Shown here: positions 1 to 8,326 of the stretch, one piece after another
Numbering within the stretch: the stretch's first letter is position 1
Layout of the letters: every line of letters starts with the position of its first letter
NCBI GenBank assembly: GCA_964446745.1
Contig: CAYURR010000004.1
Coordinates: 1 to 38,200 of the forward strand
Direction of reading: 5' to 3'
Length of the DNA stretch: 38,200 nt
Source: CAYURR01 sp964446745
Lineage (GTDB): Bacteria; Bacillota; Clostridia; Lachnospirales; WQUN01
Translations under genes and position numbers: made by a program
Notes under the pieces: generated by a model
Told to the model about the DNA's origin: nothing
Databases searched by the model: none
Seen by the model: only the letters and a program-made list of their open reading frames with translations

Positions 1-2
1 TG

Positions 3-548
3 ATGGACATGGGACCGTATTACCTCACGGCACTTGTAAATCTGCTCGGCGAGATAAGCTCGGTTTCGGGTATGGCCAAGAAATCCTTCCCTACCCGAAC
101 GATCACCTCGCAGCCGCATCATGGCACGGTAGTCACCGTGGATGTGCCCACTTACATAACCGGCATGATGCAATTCGCATCGGGTGCTGTGGGTACGATA
201 TTCACGACCTTTGATGTTTATACCGCTCAGGTTCCGAGGATCGAGATCTACGGTTCCGAGGGTACGCTGTCCGTGCCGGACCCGAACACCTTCGGCGGAC
301 CGATCATGCTCTATCGCCCCGAGCATGGCAGTTTCTGTGAGATACCGCTCTGCTACGACTACGCGGAAAACAGCCGCGGCCTCGGCCTCTCCGACATGGC
401 TGCAGCGATCACCCAAAACCGCAAGCACCGCGCCGATATCGATCTTACCTTCCACGTTCTCGAGGTCATGACGAGCTTTGTCAAGAGCAGCGAGGAAGGC
501 AAGCACATCAATATCTGCTCGCATGTGGAGAGACCTGAACCGAGATAA
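3..548 (+). CDS. Gfo/Idh/MocA-family oxidoreductase, C-terminal part (cut by window edge)
   Basis: This is the C-terminal half of an NAD(P)-dependent sugar or inositol dehydrogenase-like protein. The opening DMGPYYLTALVNLLG is the conserved helix after the catalytic region in this family, where the D and Y lie near the substrate. The stretch with FASGAVGTIFTTFD, then IEIYGSEGTLSVPDP, is the typical beta-sheet domain that follows. The N-terminal Rossmann domain with its GxGxxG motif would lie left of the window, so the first ATG here is probably an internal codon and not the start. The stop lies one base from the stop of the convergent epimerase gene, with no room for a terminator. The specific substrate cannot be read. 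An aldose-epimerase-like gene next door fits a sugar-handling setting, but it is on the opposite strand. Confidence 0.85.
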   Translation: MDMGPYYLTALVNLLGEISSVSGMAKKSFPTRTITSQPHHGTVVTVDVPTYITGMMQFASGAVGTIFTTFDVYTAQVPRIEIYGSEGTLSVPDPNTFGGPIMLYRPEHGSFCEIPLCYDYAENSRGLGLSDMAAAITQNRKHRADIDLTFHVLEVMTSFVKSSEEGKHINICSHVERPEPR

Positions 549-549
549 C

Positions 550-1434
550 TCACTCTTCTGATATCGTAACCGTATGAGCTATAGATTGGCGCTCGCCTTT
601 TCTTAGGCGCATCGTATATGGCTTTGTGGAAAATTCGCCGTCTGTATCCACTGCGTCCGGTATGCCCCACCAGGGTTCGATGCAGATATATGGAGCACCG
701 ACCTTTTGCCAGATCAACAAATTGCCCGTTCCCGCGAAATCCACGGTGATCACGGGCTTTGTTTTTTTGGACTTCAGGGACACGCACCTGCTTTTTACCC
801 CTTTAAATACCAGTGCGTCGTCATTAAACAGCTCGTGCTTCAAATCCAGTATCTTTGAACACGGGTTCAGGGTTTCGGTCTTTCCGGTAAACAGTCCGAG
901 GCCCACCATCTTATGGATAGTCAGATCCTCTTCGCATTCAAACTCAAGATAATAATCCTCAAAGGCCTCACCTTGTTCGCGCGGTATGCAATAACCCTCA
1001 TGCGCGCCTACCGAGTAATACATATCTCCGTCCGTCTTATTTTCGGTGATGTAGTCCGTGATCAGACAATTGCCGACCAATCTGAACCTCACAACGAACT
1101 CAAACTCAAACGGGTATATCTCGAGGGTCTTTTCGCTGTGCGTGAGCTTAAACGATACGGCATCCTCTGATGTCTGCGGCATTACCTCAAATGTGGACGG
1201 TCTCGCGAAGCCGTGTTTGTTCATATGATAGGTCTTTCCGTTGTAGCTGTAGCTGTCGTCCTTTAACGCGCCGACTATCGGAAACAGAACGGGCGAGCGT
1301 GAACCCCAATACTGTGAGTTGCCGTCATAGATGTATTCAGTGCCGGTGGTTTTTGACTTCAAGCTCTGGAGCTCGGCCCCGACTGGGGAAATCTCCGCCG
1401 TGAACATTTCGTTTTGAATCACGATATTACTCAT
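550..1434 (-). CDS. Aldose 1-epimerase-like (GalM/LacX-type) protein
   Basis: A 294-residue cytoplasmic protein of the aldose-1-epimerase/galactose mutarotase superfamily, which interconverts alpha and beta anomers of sugars. The family landmarks are visible: GSRSPVLFPIVG near residue 44, NKHGFAR with H74, SVGAH with H145, and IEPWWG with E253 as the likely catalytic glutamate. The second His is followed by EGY where many relatives have PAF. This resembles the LacX branch of unassigned substrate. I chose the ATG at 1434 over an in-frame start 66 bases earlier because a strong AAGGAGG lies just upstream and because the extra residues would overlap the preceding gene. That ribosome site overlaps the end of the upstream CHAP-protein gene (10 bases between the two), so the two genes are probably co-transcribed. 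Confidence 0.88.
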   Translation of the reverse strand: MSNIVIQNEMFTAEISPVGAELQSLKSKTTGTEYIYDGNSQYWGSRSPVLFPIVGALKDDSYSYNGKTYHMNKHGFARPSTFEVMPQTSEDAVSFKLTHSEKTLEIYPFEFEFVVRFRLVGNCLITDYITENKTDGDMYYSVGAHEGYCIPREQGEAFEDYYLEFECEEDLTIHKMVGLGLFTGKTETLNPCSKILDLKHELFNDDALVFKGVKSRCVSLKSKKTKPVITVDFAGTGNLLIWQKVGAPYICIEPWWGIPDAVDTDGEFSTKPYTMRLRKGERQSIAHTVTISEE

Positions 1435-1444
1435 AATGACCTCC

Positions 1445-2719
1445 TTATAATTGTGGACTTGTATAAAACGTCGCGATGCGATTTTGCACGTCCCATGCAT
1501 AGGTCAACCCCATCGCGTCCGCTATAAATCGTATAGGTACAAACGTCCGATTGTCCTTTATGATTGCGGTTGTATCCATTTGCACCAAAACACCATTGTC
1601 ATACAGATCCGTACTGTTTATTTGCACACGTATAACCTTTTCACTCGCATATATGGAAACTATACGTGTCGCAGCATCCCAGTCCACGTTCTGCTCGGGG
1701 ATGCCCAGTGCTGCGGACAGCCAACGTATCGGAACCATCGTGCGCCCGTTGTGGATAAATAGCGTGGTATCCATTTCAATGCGTCGCGCATCCGTATCGA
1801 TATACGGCTCGCCGATCTTTAACCTCACACTGCTTGTATTTACATTACCCACCGGCACTGTAGATACCTGTGCGAATACCGGCACGGACGGATTCGCGGG
1901 ATCGTAGATCGGCTCGATGTCGAACACCGGTATGATCACGGGCGGTGTGAGGCTCGGATCCGGTGCCGGCACGATGACCTGTGTGGGATCGGGTTGAACG
2001 ACGACGGGCGGTTGAGCGTCGAACAGAGCATCCCCATCCATCACGGGTAGCTCGGGGTTTACTGGCGCAGGGCTCGGCGTAGCAGTAACACTAGGCGTTT
2101 GCGCAGGTATCGGTGTGGGTGTGGGACCGGGTGTCGGTGTAGTAATCGGCTGTGACACCGTTCCCGCGGGCTTGCAGCGCCATATCTCATAATCCGACGA
2201 CGGATACGGTATGCGCCTGTTTATATATGTATAGTCCTCGTTCTTTGAATGATCGCGCCATTTGACGTTTTGCTCTATCAATGTGATCTCCTTGCCGTCG
2301 AACGCCTTTACGATTGCGCTGTGGTTATTCTTGTTCGGCGGAGTGGGAAAGAAGATCAAATCCCCGCGCTGCGGCACCTGCACCCGCTCAAAATTCTCGA
2401 CGGGCTGCGGAGGACCTAGGTCGAATAGGTTCATGACCGTTACGTTATACATCTTTTGAAAGTAATTCTTTACAAAGCCTGCGCAGCTGTATTCCCCTGT
2501 CGTGTCGTAAAAGCTCGTCGCGCGGTATTTGGCTTGTACACCGTCCATTTCGTCTATAACCACATATTCCGCGCCGTCCGGCACTGTGTATTTAACAACG
2601 GTCTGCGTGCCCGGAACTATATCGGCCGCCACCACGGGTTGTATAAAACCAGACAGTATTCGACATACGATCACAAAAAAAAGAACGTATCTAATCTTTT
2701 GTATTATAATCAATCGCAA
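1445..2719 (-). CDS. Secreted CHAP/NlpC-like protein with copper-amine-oxidase-N-type domains
   Basis: A 424-residue exported protein. A hydrophobic signal segment (about residues 8-32, ending QPVVAA) is followed by a papain-like CHAP or NlpC/P60-type hydrolase domain. Its candidate catalytic residues are C79 in YSCAGFVKNYF, H133 in NNHSAIVKAF and a polar residue around E149-N151. A Pro/Thr-rich linker (about 190-290) leads to a C-terminal region (about 293-424) with two copies of a motif like NGRTMVPIRW and DNRTFVPIRF, typical of the copper amine oxidase N-terminal-like domain common in clostridial wall proteins. It probably cleaves peptidoglycan peptides or amide bonds outside the cell. The start is TTG at 2719 behind AAAGGA; no ATG lies near the signal peptide. 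The gene diverges from the methyltransferase gene with only 23 bases between start codons. Confidence 0.82.
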   Translation of the reverse strand: MRLIIIQKIRYVLFFVIVCRILSGFIQPVVAADIVPGTQTVVKYTVPDGAEYVVIDEMDGVQAKYRATSFYDTTGEYSCAGFVKNYFQKMYNVTVMNLFDLGPPQPVENFERVQVPQRGDLIFFPTPPNKNNHSAIVKAFDGKEITLIEQNVKWRDHSKNEDYTYINRRIPYPSSDYEIWRCKPAGTVSQPITTPTPGPTPTPIPAQTPSVTATPSPAPVNPELPVMDGDALFDAQPPVVVQPDPTQVIVPAPDPSLTPPVIIPVFDIEPIYDPANPSVPVFAQVSTVPVGNVNTSSVRLKIGEPYIDTDARRIEMDTTLFIHNGRTMVPIRWLSAALGIPEQNVDWDAATRIVSIYASEKVIRVQINSTDLYDNGVLVQMDTTAIIKDNRTFVPIRFIADAMGLTYAWDVQNRIATFYTSPQL

Positions 2720-2742
2720 AATCCTTTCGGAGGTAAAAGAGT

Positions 2743-3276
2743 ATGAGATATATCCATCAATATGAAACGCCTATCGGCCGCATCAGCATCATAGCCGACG
2801 AATTACATATAACGGAGCTGTTGCTGCCTATCGATACGCGCAATGCATCCGGCACCACGCATGATCCCGATAAATCAGGCTTGTCCGTCACCGAGACCCC
2901 GTTGATAAAACGAGCAGCAGATCAGCTCTGGGTGTATTTTGCTGCAAAGCGGGGTGACAGTTGCGGCTTCGCGGGCTTTGATCTACCGCTCGAACCGAAG
3001 GGCACATCGTTTATGAGGGGCGTATGGGATGTCCTCCTGGGCATCCCATACGGCTCCACGATTTCCTATAAGGATGTAGCTACCCGCATCGGCAACCCAA
3101 AGGCCTCACGGGCCGTGGGCGGCGCGATCCATCGTAACCCTATCCCGATCATCATACCGTGCCACCGCGTGATCGGCTCGGATGGTTCGCTTACGGGTTT
3201 TGCGGGTGGGCTCGATATGAAACGTAGACTACTTGATCTGGAAAAGGAATCTTTCCAAAGTATATCAATATTGTAA
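2743..3276 (+). CDS. ogt: Methylated-DNA--protein-cysteine S-methyltransferase
   Basis: A 177-residue suicide DNA-repair protein that transfers alkyl groups from O6-alkylguanine in DNA to its own cysteine. The acceptor motif IPCHRVIG is intact with C140. It is preceded by the winged-helix DNA-binding part (ISYKDVATRIGNPKASRAVGGA; Arg finger in the SRAVG segment) and followed by GFAGGLDMKRRLLDLE, the usual C-terminal helix. The short N-terminal ribonuclease-H-like domain is present (about residues 1-85), so the length is normal for Ogt/MGMT. ATG at 2743 has GGAGG at 2729-2733. A candidate -10, TATAAT at 2705-2710, lies inside the beginning of the divergent secreted-protein gene. The gene converges on the deacetylase-like gene 24 bases downstream with no obvious terminator. 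Confidence 0.95.
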   Translation: MRYIHQYETPIGRISIIADELHITELLLPIDTRNASGTTHDPDKSGLSVTETPLIKRAADQLWVYFAAKRGDSCGFAGFDLPLEPKGTSFMRGVWDVLLGIPYGSTISYKDVATRIGNPKASRAVGGAIHRNPIPIIIPCHRVIGSDGSLTGFAGGLDMKRRLLDLEKESFQSISIL

Positions 3277-3300
3277 AATGCTGTAAAGACGTTTGGATGG

Positions 3301-4020
3301 CTATCTGACCACGGCCTTCTGGCGACCCTTTTTGTCGATGGAGAATTCGCTCTTGATCACGAGCTCAGAGATCGGCACTATTGTATAGCCCTGTTGCTTC
3401 AATTTCGTTATATATTCACCGGCACCCGCTATCTTTTCATCGGTATCGATCTTCTGCGTGATGATCGATCCGTTTTTGAGGTTGCCACTGTCCCATAACA
3501 CCGTCATGTAACCGCATTCACCGGCGGTTTCTATGACGGTGTTGTTGTATTCGCCAAACGGCGGGCGATAGAGGTTCATATGTATACCCGTGAGCACGTA
3601 TATGCGATCATGCGCGTCGCGTATGTCCGTGCGTATCTGATCCGCGCCGAGGCTCTTGCCATGTACATATCCGTCGCCGAGACTGCCGATCTCATGACCC
3701 ATATCTGTTATCATTCTGATCATTTCGGGGTATTTCTTTGCATACATACCGCTGACAAAGAATGTAGCCCTGACATTATTCTCTGCCAATATAACCATGA
3801 GCTTTGTGATATCCCCGGTTTCAAACGCCAGATCAAAGCTCATGGCTATCTTCTTGTCCGGCACATCTACGCTCGTCAGCGGCATCAGCTTCTTCATCTG
3901 CCCGGCCTTTGCATATGCCTTTTCCATTACAGAAAACACCGTCACACTCGCGGGCGCAGCATTAAACGCCAATATCCCTATCACGAGCAAAACCGCAACG
4001 TATTGCAGCTTCTTTAACAT
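3301..4020 (-). CDS. Polysaccharide deacetylase-like (PdaB-type) protein, probably catalytically impaired
   Basis: A 239-residue protein with an N-terminal membrane anchor or signal segment (about 8-28) and a NodB-homology fold, the family that removes acetyl groups from peptidoglycan or other glycans outside the membrane. Recognisable landmarks are IAMSFDLAFE (D63, where active enzymes have TFDD), ATFFVSG, GHEIGSLGDGYVHG, and YRPPFGEYN. Several metal ligands are absent: the second Asp of motif 1 is Leu, the first His of the H-x3-H motif is Leu (L114), and the late segment that normally carries a Leu-x-His motif reads GSIITQKI and is shortened. PdaB of Bacillus also lacks the second Asp, so loss of the His residues is the stronger sign. 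CAGGAGAG precedes the ATG. It may be a structural or binding protein, perhaps in sporulation, but that is inference. Confidence 0.75.
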   Translation of the reverse strand: MLKKLQYVAVLLVIGILAFNAAPASVTVFSVMEKAYAKAGQMKKLMPLTSVDVPDKKIAMSFDLAFETGDITKLMVILAENNVRATFFVSGMYAKKYPEMIRMITDMGHEIGSLGDGYVHGKSLGADQIRTDIRDAHDRIYVLTGIHMNLYRPPFGEYNNTVIETAGECGYMTVLWDSGNLKNGSIITQKIDTDEKIAGAGEYITKLKQQGYTIVPISELVIKSEFSIDKKGRQKAVVR

Positions 4021-4169
4021 GAAACCATCTCTCCTGATACTTGTAGTTTTATGTATCTATATTTATTCAAGCATCGAACATGTTATGTATTTTTGTGAAT
4101 TATTTATTGTTGAATCGACTTATATTGTTACTAAAATGTATCCCACTGTAAAAATGTCATAAATATCTG

Positions 4170-4198
4170 TTGACGTCCTTTAAACGTTTTGATAGAAT
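4170..4198 (+). promoter_or_regulatory. Sigma-A-type promoter of the peptide ABC transporter operon
   Basis: TTGACG at 4170-4175 and TAGAAT at 4193-4198 are separated by exactly 17 bases. Transcription would start near 4205 and leave a leader of about 85 bases before the AAAGGAGGA ribosome site. The spacing and matches are close to the housekeeping consensus. The rest of the 270-base divergent gap (4021-4290) is AT-rich and shows no other feature I can support. Confidence 0.7.
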
Positions 4199-4290
4199 GC
4201 GACAAGTGAATGGTTCATAAGATAAGTTATACACTGTTCACATCAAGCACTATCAAGTTGTAAGAAACCAAATCTAAAGGAGGAAATGCA

Positions 4291-6324
4291 ATGCACCACA
4301 AAAAGCTCAGACGAGTATTGGCCGTTGCGCTCATGCTCGTGTTCTGCTTTGGCTTGGTAAACTGCAGTTCGGGTAACGCGAATACCGCTAACACGGCACC
4401 CGCACCCGCTACACAGACAGACACCAAGACAGAGACAACCACGGAAACAACCGAGACAAAGACAGAAACTACAGACGCAGCAACCGAAGCCGCTCCGGCA
4501 GGCGAAGCAAAGGCCTCGGGCACTACAGACGTAGGCACACCGCGCGCCGAGACGTTGATCGTTGACTGTACAGACGGTACATATGCAAATCCGGGTCAGT
4601 TCAACCCATACATCAACAGCACCGGTTACGGTTGGGGTATGCATCAGTTGATGTTCTCAAACCTTTGGGAAATCGACTCTCAAAACGGCGAGCAGTTCCC
4701 TGCTCTCGCAGCCGAAATGCCTAAGGCTCTGGACGACACCTTTACAAAGTTCGAGGTTAAGCTGCGCCAAGGCATCAAGTGGAGCGATGGACAAGACTTC
4801 AATGCGGACGACCTTGTATTCACGGTCGACACCGTATTGACAAAGAACGTTAAATCCACCGGCTACCTGAGCACCGTGCTCAAGGGCGCCAAGAAGATCG
4901 ACGACTACACCGTAGAGATCGAGACCGTGGGCTCATACCCGCGTCTGTCGCAGGTTTTAGGCGTTACGATCTGGGGTAACTGGAACTTCACAATCATCCC
5001 CGAGCATATCTACAAGGATGTAGACCCGGCTACCTTTAAGGATGAAAATCCCGTCGTATTAGGCCCATACACAGTCAAGCAGTACGACCCACAGGGCAAC
5101 TGGATACTCTATGAAAAGCGCGCTGACTGGCAGAACACCGACTGCGGTATCCTGTTCGGTGAGCCCGTTGCGAAGTATATCCTGTTCAGATACTTCGGAC
5201 CCGAGGAAAAGCGCGTAATGGCAGCCATCAACAACGAAATCGATATCCTTTGCGAAATCTCGTCCGAGTCTTGGGAAGTGCTTCAGGCTTCTCAGCCCGA
5301 CGCGAAGATGTGGCTCGACAATTATCCGTACGCATCATTTGACGATCCTTGCGGCAAGGGCATAGCATTCAACAGCGCAAAGGCTCCGTTCAACAAAAAG
5401 GAATTCCGCTGGGCACTTGCTCTGGCTATGGATGCCAAGCAGGCCTCGCTGGGTATCTTCAACGGTGCTTTAAGAGCATCCGTTTTACAGGTTCCGCCGA
5501 CAGGCGCTCTCTCCGAAATTTATTACAAGCCGATGGAATCTTGGCTCAAGGACTTCGCGTTTGAAGACGGCTACAAGCCCTTCAACCCGAACTATGCTAT
5601 GGAAATCGCCGAAGAGCTCAAGAAACAGGGTATCCAAGGACTTCCGACCAGCGAGCAGGAGCTCAAGGATCTGTTCGGTATCGGCTGGTGGAAATATGAC
5701 CCAGCCAAGGCTGAGGAACTGCTTATAAAGGCAGGTCTTGAGAAGAAGGACGGCAAATGGTACTTCGAGGGCAAGCCGTTTACATTCAGCGTGAATGTAC
5801 CGGCAGACTTCGAGACACAGGCTATGCGTACAGGTCTTGCAGCTGTTGATCAATGGACCAAGTTCGGTCTCGACGTAACGGCTACAAAGCTCATCAGCGC
5901 AGAGTTTGGTAATGCAGAGCGTACAGGCAACTATGATATAGGTGCTTACTGGCCGCATTGTGGTATCCTTGCAGATGTATATCCGAATATCAACGGTTGG
6001 CACCAAAAGCATGTCGTGCCCATCGGTGAAAACGCACCGGCTAACGGCTCACGTTTCAAGAGCCAGGTCATCAGCGATTACCTTGACAAGCTTGAGGTTA
6101 TGCAGTCTACCGATCCTCAGGTAGTTCCGACGACAACCGAGATGCTCAAGGAATTCGTTAAGGAAATGCCTTATATGCCGATGTTTGGCGCTGCAAAATT
6201 CGTACCGACCGTTTCGACTTATTGGGAAGGCGCTCCGAGCGCAGGCAATCCCTATAACGGCCCGTGGTGGTGGTGGAGCGCTTTCAAGTACATGCTGCCC
6301 CAGATCAAGCCCGTCATGAAATAA
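4291..6324 (+). CDS. ABC transporter substrate-binding lipoprotein, family 5 (peptide/nickel type)
   Basis: A 677-residue extracellular solute-binding protein that captures peptides or similar ligands and delivers them to the permeases encoded next. The N terminus is a lipoprotein signal with KKLRR, a hydrophobic core and C25 in LVNCSS; Asn just before the Cys is less usual than Gly or Ala. A Thr/Glu-rich flexible tether (about 40-75) follows. The mature part has SBP-family-5 hallmarks: FNPYIN, NLWEID, then FEVKLRQGIKWSDGQDFNADD, the typical VKLRxGVKWSDGxPxxADD signature. Tryptophans cluster near the C terminus (PWWWWSAF). AAAGGAGGA lies six bases before the ATG. It is the first gene of the operon, behind a strong promoter and before an intercistronic hairpin, consistent with higher expression than the membrane subunits. 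The substrate is not readable; di- or oligopeptides are the family default. Confidence 0.93.
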   Translation: MHHKKLRRVLAVALMLVFCFGLVNCSSGNANTANTAPAPATQTDTKTETTTETTETKTETTDAATEAAPAGEAKASGTTDVGTPRAETLIVDCTDGTYANPGQFNPYINSTGYGWGMHQLMFSNLWEIDSQNGEQFPALAAEMPKALDDTFTKFEVKLRQGIKWSDGQDFNADDLVFTVDTVLTKNVKSTGYLSTVLKGAKKIDDYTVEIETVGSYPRLSQVLGVTIWGNWNFTIIPEHIYKDVDPATFKDENPVVLGPYTVKQYDPQGNWILYEKRADWQNTDCGILFGEPVAKYILFRYFGPEEKRVMAAINNEIDILCEISSESWEVLQASQPDAKMWLDNYPYASFDDPCGKGIAFNSAKAPFNKKEFRWALALAMDAKQASLGIFNGALRASVLQVPPTGALSEIYYKPMESWLKDFAFEDGYKPFNPNYAMEIAEELKKQGIQGLPTSEQELKDLFGIGWWKYDPAKAEELLIKAGLEKKDGKWYFEGKPFTFSVNVPADFETQAMRTGLAAVDQWTKFGLDVTATKLISAEFGNAERTGNYDIGAYWPHCGILADVYPNINGWHQKHVVPIGENAPANGSRFKSQVISDYLDKLEVMQSTDPQVVPTTTEMLKEFVKEMPYMPMFGAAKFVPTVSTYWEGAPSAGNPYNGPWWWWSAFKYMLPQIKPVMK

Positions 6325-6369
6325 GTCTTAGTCGCGCATCAAAAAAGCTTTAAAGCTGTAGATAAACAG

Positions 6370-6405
6370 AAGGGACTGTAGCAAAAACTCTTGCTACAGC
6401 CCCTT
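6370..6405 (+). terminator. Intercistronic stem-loop after the substrate-binding protein gene
   Basis: A 15-base inverted repeat with one mismatch, AAGGGACTGTAGCAA (6370-6384) and TTGCTACAGCCCCTT (6391-6405), around a six-base loop. There is no immediate T-run; T-rich sequence (CTATTTTTAT) comes about 15 bases later. This looks like a partial terminator or an RNA-processing/stabilising hairpin that would keep the binding-protein transcript more abundant than the downstream permease message. The arms resemble the outer arms of the repeat at 30415-30565. Confidence 0.65.
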
Positions 6406-6474
6406 ACAGGTTCGCTACAGCTATTTTTATCCCCTTTTGTACCCGTGAATCTATTCATAAGGATGGTGTTTACC

Positions 6475-7473
6475 TTGAAATTTTGGCGCTACCTTGGTCA
6501 ACGGTTACTGACGTACATCCTGGTCATCTGGATTGGCGTGACGTTTGTGTTCTTCGTTCCCCGCTTCTTTCCATCCGACCCCGTCGAAGCCATGATCTCA
6601 GGCCTGACGGCTCGCTCCGGCAGCCTACAACCCGAACAGGTCGAAGCTATGCGCAAACAAATGCGCCAAGACTTCGGACTCGAGGGCACTCTGTTTGAAC
6701 AGTATTTCAGTTTTATAAAACGTGCCGTGTTCCAGCTGGATTTCGGAGTCTCTTTATCTAACTTCCCTACCCCTGTGACAACGCTTATCTTCCGATCATT
6801 GCCGTACACACTCGGACTATTGACCTTCAGTACGGTCCTGTCGTGGATCATAGGTAACTTTATCGGTCTGCTGGCAGGGTTTAGAAAGGATAAGATGTAT
6901 TCAAAAATACTGGAGGCCGTCGCTATCGTCCTCTATCCGATTCCTTATTACATAGTCGCACTCGTACTGTTGATCTTCTTCTGTTTTATCTACAAATTCT
7001 TCCCGCTCTCGGCGGTCATACCGATACCCCAGCTTTCATTCGACTACCTCGCAAAGCTGCTGCGCATCTCGTTCCTGCCTGCTCTGAGTATCGTGCTGAT
7101 CGGCACGGGCTGGTGGATCATCAGTATGAAAGCCCTCTCGTCCAGCGTCGCCGAAGAAGACTTTGTACGCTATGCACGCTTTAAGGGTGTGCCCGAGGGT
7201 CGCATCGCTACCAAATACGTTCTGAAAAATAGCATTCTCACACAGATTACCGCGCTGGCTCTGAGCTTGGGCGGCGTATTCAACGGCGCTATCATGGTCG
7301 AGATCATGTTCGGTTACCCGGGCGTTGGCACCCTCGTGCAAAACGGCATTCTGCAGGCCGATTACAACCTCATCTTGGGTACGATCACGTTGTCCATTAT
7401 CGCGATATCTACCGCTACGTTGATTGCGGATCTGGTTTATCCGTTTATCGACCCGCGTATCAGATATAGCTAA
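6475..7473 (+). CDS. ABC transporter permease, DppB/OppB type
   Basis: A 332-residue inner-membrane subunit that forms half of the translocation pore of the peptide-type importer. It has the expected first transmembrane segment (LLTYILVIWIGVTFVFFVPR), a periplasm-like extracellular loop containing DPVEAM, and five further membrane segments. The cytoplasmic EAA loop near VRYARFKGVPEGRIATKYVLKNS contacts the ATPases. The C terminus YPFIDPRIRYS is classic for this family. I chose the TTG at 6475, which gives MKFWRYLGQRLL like other family members. The sequence TAAGGATGGTG lies eight bases upstream. An in-frame ATG at 6463 is possible but sits directly on that ribosome site, and an earlier ATG at 6391 lies in the hairpin. 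Confidence 0.9.
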   Translation: MKFWRYLGQRLLTYILVIWIGVTFVFFVPRFFPSDPVEAMISGLTARSGSLQPEQVEAMRKQMRQDFGLEGTLFEQYFSFIKRAVFQLDFGVSLSNFPTPVTTLIFRSLPYTLGLLTFSTVLSWIIGNFIGLLAGFRKDKMYSKILEAVAIVLYPIPYYIVALVLLIFFCFIYKFFPLSAVIPIPQLSFDYLAKLLRISFLPALSIVLIGTGWWIISMKALSSSVAEEDFVRYARFKGVPEGRIATKYVLKNSILTQITALALSLGGVFNGAIMVEIMFGYPGVGTLVQNGILQADYNLILGTITLSIIAISTATLIADLVYPFIDPRIRYS

Positions 7474-7487
7474 GGGGGAGCCGGAAT

Positions 7488-8324
7488 ATGAAGAGATTTT
7501 GGAAAAACGCAAATATACGCCTAAAGATAGGCATGTTCATCGTGTTTATATTTATGATCTTCGGCTTTATCGTCCCGCTGTTTAACTCCATCGACCCGAT
7601 GCTAATGAATACATTCCCACCTAACCAAGGCATTTCCAAGGAACATTTCCTGGGAACTACCAAGATCGGTCAGGATATATTCTGGCAGCTGGCTATGTCC
7701 ACGCGAAATTCGTTGATCATCGGTATCATCGTCGCTACGATAGGTACCAGTGTCGGCGTCTTGGTTGGTTTGTTCGCGGGCTTTCGTGGCGGCATCGTCG
7801 ACAAGGCGCTCATGGTCGTCACGGACTCCTTTATAGTTATACCGTCACTGCCGATATTGATCTTGATGACATCGCTCTTAAAGGGTCGCGCATCGGTTTT
7901 AGTACTCGCGTTGGTGCTCGCGTTCTTCGCTTGGGCATGGCCCTCACGCCAGATACGCGCGATGGCACTGTCATTAAAGGAACGTGAGTTTATCAATACC
8001 GCTTGGTTCTCCGGCGAATCCTCTTTGCAGGTCGTCGTAACAGAGATACTCCCGTATGTTACGAGCTGGGCGTTTTCAAACTTTGTAAATGCGGTCCTCG
8101 TCGCTATCGCAGCCGAGTCGAGCTTGGCTATTTTGGGTCTGTCAGGCGCTAACCTGCCAACCCTTGGCAACATGATACAGTGGGCACGTCAGTATAACGC
8201 GATCATGCTCAAGCAATGGCTCTGGATCGGCTCGCCGGTTGTTTCTACGATGCTGCTGTTCATCGGTCTGTTCATGACGATGACCGGCTATAACGAATAC
8301 AAGAAAATGGAAAGAGGGCGGTAA
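7488..8324 (+). CDS. ABC transporter permease, DppC/OppC type
   Basis: A 278-residue membrane subunit and partner of the preceding permease. The N terminus (KRFWKNANIRLKIGMFIVF) leads into the first transmembrane helix, followed by FLGTTKIGQDIFWQLAMSTRNSL, matching the FLGTDxxGRDxxSRxxxGxRxSL signature of the DppC family. Further helices and the EAA loop (LKEREFINTAWFSGESS...ILP) follow. The C terminus has the short cytoplasmic tail TGYNEYKKMERGR. The start codon has a G-rich ribosome site (GGGGGAG) only a few bases after the previous stop, so translation is closely linked. It is the expected second gene in a dppBCDF-like order. Confidence 0.92.
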   Translation: MKRFWKNANIRLKIGMFIVFIFMIFGFIVPLFNSIDPMLMNTFPPNQGISKEHFLGTTKIGQDIFWQLAMSTRNSLIIGIIVATIGTSVGVLVGLFAGFRGGIVDKALMVVTDSFIVIPSLPILILMTSLLKGRASVLVLALVLAFFAWAWPSRQIRAMALSLKEREFINTAWFSGESSLQVVVTEILPYVTSWAFSNFVNAVLVAIAAESSLAILGLSGANLPTLGNMIQWARQYNAIMLKQWLWIGSPVVSTMLLFIGLFMTMTGYNEYKKMERGR

Positions 8325-8326
8325 TC

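Noticed and set aside
359..787. Long open frames antisense to real genes (for example 359-787 minus, 3580-4017 plus, 5485-6012 minus, 7036-7512 minus)
   Set aside because: They lie wholly or mostly opposite clear protein families, have no ribosome sites, and their residue patterns are not protein-like.
4205..4290. Riboswitch in the leader of the peptide transporter operon
   Set aside because: The leader is about 85 bases, AT-rich, without a recognisable aptamer or a terminator/antiterminator pair.
6391..6474. Earlier start of the DppB-type permease
   Set aside because: The added residues are encoded by the intercistronic hairpin and do not resemble a permease N terminus; TTG at 6475 fits the family and has a ribosome site.
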